This document shows, one piece after another, positions 59,257 to 64,000 of a DNA stretch of 64,000 nt. The notes under the pieces were generated by a model. It had not been told where the DNA came from. It searched no databases and saw nothing but the letters and a program-made list of their open reading frames with translations. Made by a program: the position numbers and the translations under genes. The DNA comes from JAWRCU01 sp033542235 (GTDB lineage: Bacteria; Pseudomonadota; Alphaproteobacteria; Rhizobiales; Rhizobiaceae). The stretch is from NCBI RefSeq assembly GCF_033542235.1, contig NZ_JAWRCU010000003.1:558001-622000 (forward strand), in the 5' to 3' direction. Each line of letters begins with the position of its first letter. Positions within the stretch are counted from its first letter, which is position 1.

Positions 59257-60918
59257 TCACTGCACCCACGCCTGGGTGACGATCCAGTAGAACTGGGCGT
59301 TGAACTTGAAGTTGCCGAGCCGCTTGCTGACGAAGTCGACGTGCTTGGGCGTGAACAGGGCCACCGCCGCCGCCTTGTCGGTCACCTCCTTGTCCACCTC
59401 GGACCACAGCTTGTTGGCTGCATCCGGATCGGTCACGCCCAGATCCATCGCTTGCTTCATCTTGGCGTCGATGCCCTTGTCGCAGAAGCCGGAGATGTTG
59501 ACCGAAGCGTCGGAGCCCTCGCGGAAGGAGTCGCAGCCGAACAGGATGTTCAGGAAGTTCGAGGCCGCCGGATAGTCCTGGTACCACTGGCTGACCGACA
59601 TCTGCACCTTGTTGTTGGTGTTCTGGATATAGGTGAACTGGAGGTTCGGCGAGATCGGCTTCACGTCGGCCTGGTAGCCGATCGAGGTGAGCACGCTCTG
59701 CAGGTAGACGCCGATTGAGCGCGACACGGCGGTGTCCTCGACGATCACCGTGACCTTCTGGCCCTTGGTGCCAGACTCCTCGACGAGCTGCTTGGCTTTC
59801 TCCACGTCCGGAGCCGACCACTTGGCACCGGGGTTCTTGGTGAACGGGCAATAGTCTACATGGCCGGGGAAGTCCGGCGGCAGCACCTGGCAGACCGGCG
59901 AAGCAAGCACCTTGCCGCCGAACAGATTGACCAGCGTGTTGCGATCCACCGCATAGGCCACGGCCTGCCGCGCCTTCTCATTGTCGAACGGCGCCAGTCG
60001 GGTGTTGAGGGGCGCGTACCACCATGCCGTCAACGGCGAGATGTGCACCTGATCCATGTATTTGGTGCCGAGCTCGACGAGACGGTCGGTCGGCGGCTGG
60101 TCGTACATCCAGTCGGCCTCGCCCTTCTGGATGGCGGTCACGGCGGCTTCCTCTGTGAGGCCGAAATCATACTGGACGACATCCGGATAGCCGTCGGGCT
60201 GCGCTTCCTCGCTCCACTGCTTGAAATGCGGGTTGCGGGCCATCGTCATGCCCTTGTTCGGGTCGTAGGCGGAGATCATGTAGGCGCCCGTGCCCGGGAT
60301 GGGGTTCGAGCCGACATCTTCGGTGGGCGTGTCTGCCGGCAGGATCACCGCGTGCGGCATGGCCAGCTTGTCGATGAACTCGGCGTCTGGCTTGACGATG
60401 TGGATGGTCACCGTGCCTGCCGCCTCATCGCCGACCACGCCGCCTTCGAGCGTGCAGCTCTTGGTGTCGGCAAGGCATTTGTCGGCGCCGACGATGCCGG
60501 AATAGAAGGTGCCGGAAGTCGGACCGGAAACCTTGAAGATACGCTGGAACGACGCCACCACGTCCTTGACGGTGACGTCCTGGCCGTTGGAGAACTTGAT
60601 GCCCTGGCGCAACTTGAAGGTGAAAGTCTTGCCGTCGTCGCTCACCTGGGGCATGTCTTCGGCCAGATCCGCGACGATCTTGAAGCCGTCTTTGCCGTCA
60701 GCCTTGCGGAAGGCGACGAGGCCGTCATAAAGCGGCTGGAAGATCTGCCAATATTGCAGCGTGTAGTTGATGTGCGGATCGAGCGTGCCGGCGGCCGAGC
60801 GCGCCAGCAGGCGCATTGTGCCGCCCCGGTGGTCCTGTAGGTATTCCGCGCTGGCGGGCGCCTGCCATGCGCAGGTCAACAGAGACGCGGCGGCTGCCGC
60901 CAATACGAATTTCTTCAT
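59257..60918 (-). CDS. Peptide ABC transporter substrate-binding protein (SBP_bac_5)
   Basis: A 553-residue precursor. Signal peptide MKKFVLAAAAASLLTCAWQA, cleavage near PASA. Family-5 solute-binding fold: GGTMRLLARSAAGTLDPHINY at the N-terminus, the conserved block DGKTFTFKLRQGIKFSNGQDVTVKDVV, and the interdomain DRNTLVNLFGG. It captures oligopeptides (or related ligands) for the permeases encoded downstream. Good SD GAAGGGGAAC. It follows the iminopeptidase gene by 17 nt. Confidence 0.93.
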   Translation of the reverse strand: MKKFVLAAAAASLLTCAWQAPASAEYLQDHRGGTMRLLARSAAGTLDPHINYTLQYWQIFQPLYDGLVAFRKADGKDGFKIVADLAEDMPQVSDDGKTFTFKLRQGIKFSNGQDVTVKDVVASFQRIFKVSGPTSGTFYSGIVGADKCLADTKSCTLEGGVVGDEAAGTVTIHIVKPDAEFIDKLAMPHAVILPADTPTEDVGSNPIPGTGAYMISAYDPNKGMTMARNPHFKQWSEEAQPDGYPDVVQYDFGLTEEAAVTAIQKGEADWMYDQPPTDRLVELGTKYMDQVHISPLTAWWYAPLNTRLAPFDNEKARQAVAYAVDRNTLVNLFGGKVLASPVCQVLPPDFPGHVDYCPFTKNPGAKWSAPDVEKAKQLVEESGTKGQKVTVIVEDTAVSRSIGVYLQSVLTSIGYQADVKPISPNLQFTYIQNTNNKVQMSVSQWYQDYPAASNFLNILFGCDSFREGSDASVNISGFCDKGIDAKMKQAMDLGVTDPDAANKLWSEVDKEVTDKAAAVALFTPKHVDFVSKRLGNFKFNAQFYWIVTQAWVQ

Positions 60919-60935
60919 TTGGTTCCCCTTCTTCT

Positions 60936-61838
60936 TCAACGATCGTGCTGGTCGAGGAATTCGCCCACGACCTGCATGCATCTTTCCTTTTCTTCCACGT
61001 GCGGCATGTGGCTGGACTGTTCGAATATCTCCCAGCGAGCCCCCTTGATGCCGTCCTTGTAGGGCTGGACGGTCGCCGGCGTCGCCTCGTCATGGCGGCC
61101 GGAAATGATCAGGGTCGGCACCTCGATCGCCGAAAGGCGGTCGATGATGCTCCAGTTCTTCAGCGTTCCGATCACAAAGAATTCGTTCGGCCCGTTCATC
61201 ACATTGTAGACGGTCGGATTGCGGGCCACCTGGTCGAAGCTTTCCGTGACCTCGGTCGGGAACGGCACGACACGGCAGACATGCCGCTCATAGAAGGCCA
61301 TCGTCGCCTGCTGATACTCCGGATCGCTCGTGGTGCCGGCTTTTTCATGCCGGCTCAGCGCGTCCTGCACGTCCGTGGGCAGGTCGGCCCGCAGCCGGTT
61401 GGCTTCCTCGACCCATAGCTTCATCGAAGCCGGCGAATTGGCGATGGTCAGCGATGTCAGGCCCTTCGGCCGCCCCACGGCATATTCGGCGCCCAGCATG
61501 CCGCCCCAGCTCTGGCCGAGCACATGGAAGGCGGGACGGATGCCCAGATGGTCGATAAGATTCTCGAGCTCGTCAATGAAGAGCTGCGGGGTCCAGAAGT
61601 CGGCGCCCTTTTCCGGCAAGAGGGTGGAGTTGCCGCAGCCGATCTGGTCGTAGTGGATGACGGCACGCCCCTGGAGCGCCAGAAGCTTGTAGGAATCGAC
61701 GTAGTTGTGGGCGACGCCGGGGCCGCCATGCAGGATCACCACCGGCGGCTTGCCGGCGCCCAGCTCTCCGGAGATCCGATACCAGGTCTCGTAAGCGCCA
61801 AACTTGGCGCGCCCTTCCGTACTCTTGATAGACGTCAC
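60936..61838 (-). CDS. Proline iminopeptidase-family alpha/beta hydrolase
   Basis: A 300-residue peptidase (S33). Oxyanion motif VVILHGGPGVAHNY (about residues 33-46), nucleophile Ser110 in VLGQSWGGMLGAEYA, acid in IISGRHDEATPA and catalytic His in FEQSSHMPHVEE. This fits the tricorn-interacting/iminopeptidase F1 group that removes N-terminal Pro or other residues from short peptides. The start is a GTG at 61838. No secretion signal, so it acts in the cytoplasm on imported peptides. Confidence 0.9.
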   Translation of the reverse strand: MTSIKSTEGRAKFGAYETWYRISGELGAGKPPVVILHGGPGVAHNYVDSYKLLALQGRAVIHYDQIGCGNSTLLPEKGADFWTPQLFIDELENLIDHLGIRPAFHVLGQSWGGMLGAEYAVGRPKGLTSLTIANSPASMKLWVEEANRLRADLPTDVQDALSRHEKAGTTSDPEYQQATMAFYERHVCRVVPFPTEVTESFDQVARNPTVYNVMNGPNEFFVIGTLKNWSIIDRLSAIEVPTLIISGRHDEATPATVQPYKDGIKGARWEIFEQSSHMPHVEEKERCMQVVGEFLDQHDR

Positions 61839-61863
61839 CGCCCCCACCTCTCCAAGCCGCAAG

Positions 61864-63408
61864 CTACATAGCCGTGTCCGAAGCGGCAATCGCCCGCTTT
61901 CCCGCTTCGACAGCGCAAACCCATTGTTCCAGCATCTGCACGCCGAAACCGGTGCCGCCCTGCCTTCCCAGCGGGCCGTCGGCGTCGGAGAACTCCTTGC
62001 CGGCTATATCGAGATGCACCCAGGGCCTATTGTCGGTGAAATTGCGCAGAAATGCGGCGGCATAGGGCGCATCGCCATCCTCGAGATTGCGCGCATGCTG
62101 GCGCAGATCAGCCAGAGGCGACTGCAGCCCCTCGTCATAAGCATGGTCCAGCGGCATGCGCCAGAAGCGTTCACCGACCGCCTCACCCGCAGCGATCATG
62201 CTCGAAGCGATCGCATCATCGTTGCTGAAGAGGCCGGCGAAAACGCTGCCCAGGCCGCGCATGACAGAATAGGTCAGAGTTGCCAGATCGACGATCGCGG
62301 ACGGCTTGAACCGCGTGGCCGTGTAATAGAGGCAATCGGCCAGCAGCATGCGGCCCTCGCAGTCCGTATCGAACACCTCCACCGTCTGCCCCGACAAGGT
62401 GGTGATGACGTCGCCCGATTTATAAGATTTGCCGGAGGGCAGATTCTCGGCGATGCCGAGCACGCCGACGGCATCGACTTTGCTGCCCTGCCGGGCGAGC
62501 GCCAGCAACAGGCCGGCAACAGCCGCAGCGCCGGCCATGTCACCCTTCATGTCGAACATCTGCGGCCCGGTTTTGGCGCACAAGCCCCCGGAATCGAAAC
62601 AGACGCCCTTGCCCACGAAAGCCAGCGGCTCGCCGGGATCATTCTCGCCGCGATAGCGCAACACGATGACGCGGGGCGGATGCACGGAAGCGGATCCGAC
62701 CGCCAACAACGCGTTCATGCCCAGCCGCTTCAGTTCCGTGTCATCCAGAGTTTCGATCTCGATTCCAGCCTCGCGCAGCGGCCCCAGATGTTCGAGGAAG
62801 CTGCCTGGGTGCAGGATATTGGCTGGCAGGTTCACCAAGGTGCGGGCGAATTCGACCCCGTCCGCGACCGCGTTCATGCGCGTCAGGGCAGCGCCGCAAT
62901 CCTTCCCTTGCAGGCCGGCAAACCGGACCACCCAGCCAGCTTCGGCGGCAGCTCCGGGCCGTTTGTTGCGCAAGTCGAAGCGATATCGCTTCAAGCGCAT
63001 GCCGAGCGCAAGCCGGGCAGCAAGCTCCGCATCAGCAAGGGCCGCGTTTTCGATCGTGTCGACGACAATTGTGGTGTCGTTCTCGCCTTTGTTTTCCAGG
63101 AAGGCCGCCAGGTCGGCGCCCGCGCGAGTCACGGAAAGCGGCGTCATGGCCACCGGATCGCCGAGGCCGAGCACGACGACACGCCGCGCGGCGAGACCGT
63201 TCGGAGCCACTATGTCGAGGCACTCGCCGCTCTTGCCAGAGAAACCGGGAGCCGTGCAGGCGCGCGACAGCGTTCCGCCCGTCTTCGTATCCAAGGCGCT
63301 TGTCTGCTTTCCGAAACCCTGCCGGAGAGCCTTGAGCACGACGACGACGGGAGCGTCGTCTGGAAGTGCGGCCGCGGTCTCGAAAACAGTCGCTGGAGAT
63401 TGGGGCAT
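61864..63408 (-). CDS. M17 leucyl aminopeptidase
   Basis: A 514-residue cytosolic metallo-aminopeptidase. Metal and catalytic residues of M17: FVGKGVCFDSGGLC (Lys/Asp), MKGDMAGAAAVAG, and VFDTDCEGRMLLADCL, in which the usual Ala of DTDAEGR is Cys. The C-terminal half closes with GGTGFGVQMLEQW. The start chosen is ATG at 63408 (MPQSPATVF), downstream of GGTGAGG; GTG at 63420 is also possible. It heads a seven-gene operon with the iminopeptidase and peptide importer. Confidence 0.93.
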   Translation of the reverse strand: MPQSPATVFETAAALPDDAPVVVVLKALRQGFGKQTSALDTKTGGTLSRACTAPGFSGKSGECLDIVAPNGLAARRVVVLGLGDPVAMTPLSVTRAGADLAAFLENKGENDTTIVVDTIENAALADAELAARLALGMRLKRYRFDLRNKRPGAAAEAGWVVRFAGLQGKDCGAALTRMNAVADGVEFARTLVNLPANILHPGSFLEHLGPLREAGIEIETLDDTELKRLGMNALLAVGSASVHPPRVIVLRYRGENDPGEPLAFVGKGVCFDSGGLCAKTGPQMFDMKGDMAGAAAVAGLLLALARQGSKVDAVGVLGIAENLPSGKSYKSGDVITTLSGQTVEVFDTDCEGRMLLADCLYYTATRFKPSAIVDLATLTYSVMRGLGSVFAGLFSNDDAIASSMIAAGEAVGERFWRMPLDHAYDEGLQSPLADLRQHARNLEDGDAPYAAAFLRNFTDNRPWVHLDIAGKEFSDADGPLGRQGGTGFGVQMLEQWVCAVEAGKRAIAASDTAM

Positions 63409-63445
63409 AAGAGCTTTCACCCTCACCGCTGCGGATACAAGCCTC

Positions 63446-63458
63446 GGAAAGGCTTTCC
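63446..63458. promoter_or_regulatory. Palindrome in the LysR-aminopeptidase intergenic region
   Basis: GGAAAGGCTTTCC is a perfect 13-nt palindrome with a single central G, lying between the aminopeptidase start and the divergent LysR gene. It is a candidate LysR-type site for the peptide operon. No LTTR T-N11-A box was proven. Confidence 0.35.
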
Positions 63459-63555
63459 CAGCTAACGAAGCTGCTCTTCCGATATTCAAAAGGAGACAGT
63501 CTGTTCAAACGCGATTTATGACCGTCTCGATTGACAAAAAATCAGTCGAAAGATC

Positions 63556-64000
63556 ATGGTCCATCCTATGGCCCTACCCTCACTCAACGGCATGCGTGCC
63601 TTCGAAGCCGCGGCACGCCTTGGCAGCGTGAAGGATGCGGCGGAAGAACTGCGGCTCACGCCCTCGGCAGTCAGCCGTCACATCAGGTCTCTCGAAAGGA
63701 GCCTCGGTCAGGAGCTGTTCGATCGCGGCTACCGGCAGATAACCTTGACCGCGACGGGTTCTTATTACGCGCACAGCCTTTCCGAGGCGTTCGAGGCGAT
63801 CCGGCGCGCCACGGAGGATGTGGACGGGGCCAGCAACAGGAAAAGCAGCCGCGTCAAGCTGATGTGCGAGCCGACATTCCTGAACCTTTGGCTGGCTGAT
63901 CGCCTGCCGGCATTTCGCCGCCTGCATCCGTCGATCGATCTCGAGATTTCGACAGCAGGTAAGCGCTCGAACTTCGACCTGGCCATCATTGACGAGTTCA
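63556..64000 (+). CDS. LysR-family transcriptional regulator, 5' part (runs off the window)
   Basis: 148 codons are visible from the ATG at 63556 (MVHPMALPSLNGMRAFEAAA). The helix-turn-helix is SVKDAAEELRLTPSAVSRHI followed by SLERSLGQELFDRGYRQITL, the GcvA-like form. The effector domain begins (SSRVKLMCEPTFLNLWLADR) but is cut at the window edge. A start at 63568 is also possible. It is divergent from the peptide-import/peptidase operon and is its likely regulator by position; ligand unknown. Confidence 0.9.
   Translation, partial: MVHPMALPSLNGMRAFEAAARLGSVKDAAEELRLTPSAVSRHIRSLERSLGQELFDRGYRQITLTATGSYYAHSLSEAFEAIRRATEDVDGASNRKSSRVKLMCEPTFLNLWLADRLPAFRRLHPSIDLEISTAGKRSNFDLAIIDEF

Overview
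The window is high-GC chromosomal DNA from an alphaproteobacterium of the Hyphomicrobiales (Rhizobiales), most likely Phyllobacteriaceae and Mesorhizobium-like. The evidence is gene content: the alphaproteobacterial form of SerC, a CenR/OtpR-type regulator beside a cyclic-nucleotide-binding protein, glnK-amtB, pstSCAB-phoUB, an HWE histidine kinase, DUF1127 micro-proteins, CtrA-type boxes and rhizobial palindromic repeats. Most of the window is core housekeeping. There is no prophage, transposase, CRISPR array, rRNA or tRNA that I can recognise. Genus is an inference, not a proof. LAYOUT. 0-3.5 kb: LysR fragment, DUF1127 protein, L,D-transpeptidase, CenR-like regulator, cNMP-binding protein and an outer-membrane beta-barrel, which together look like an envelope-control cluster. 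3.5-6.5 kb: serC-serA operon with a structured leader. 6.5-9 kb: VapBC-type toxin-antitoxin with an 18-bp palindromic operator, then a SulP transporter. 9-14.3 kb (minus): ftsK, lolA-like gene, xthA and an EamA exporter, with a CtrA box upstream of ftsK. 14.4-17 kb: repeat-rich intergenic region, small membrane protein, and glnK-amtB with a sigma-54 promoter and two upstream dyads. 17-20 kb: tesB, a UbiH-family hydroxylase and an OsmC protein. 20-25.4 kb: Pho box, pstSCAB, phoU, phoB. 25.5-34.6 kb (minus): an accessory cell-surface block made of a vanadium-haloperoxidase-like secreted protein, a CRTAC1/FG-GAP protein and a 1,927-residue autotransporter. 34.7-39.4 kb: divergent ROK repressor and xylFHG. 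39.6-42.8 kb: CHASE/HWE sensor kinase, twin glycine-zipper lipoproteins and small hypotheticals. 42.8-49.4 kb: acnA divergent from the ccmA-ccmB-(ACT protein)-ccmC-ccmD-ccmG cytochrome c maturation cluster. 49.4-55.1 kb: FMN reductase, DUF1127 protein, yciB, ftsY (frame broken), mtaB, dapF. 55.2-64 kb: a seven-gene minus-strand operon coupling an oligopeptide ABC importer to two peptidases, with a divergent LysR gene running off the window. HOW IT FITS TOGETHER. Nutrient acquisition dominates: nitrogen (glnK-amtB), phosphate (pst-pho), xylose, sulfate-type anions and peptides, each with a recognisable control element. The most unusual point is ftsY. A perfect 34-bp palindrome lies inside the Pro-rich linker coding region, and the two halves of the gene are in different frames. 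Removing exactly those 34 bp rejoins them into one 500-codon frame. The same palindrome core recurs between phoB and the autotransporter, and a second palindromic element occurs twice (ccmA/ccmB and yciB/ftsY gaps), so this chromosome carries active or recently active small palindromic repeats.
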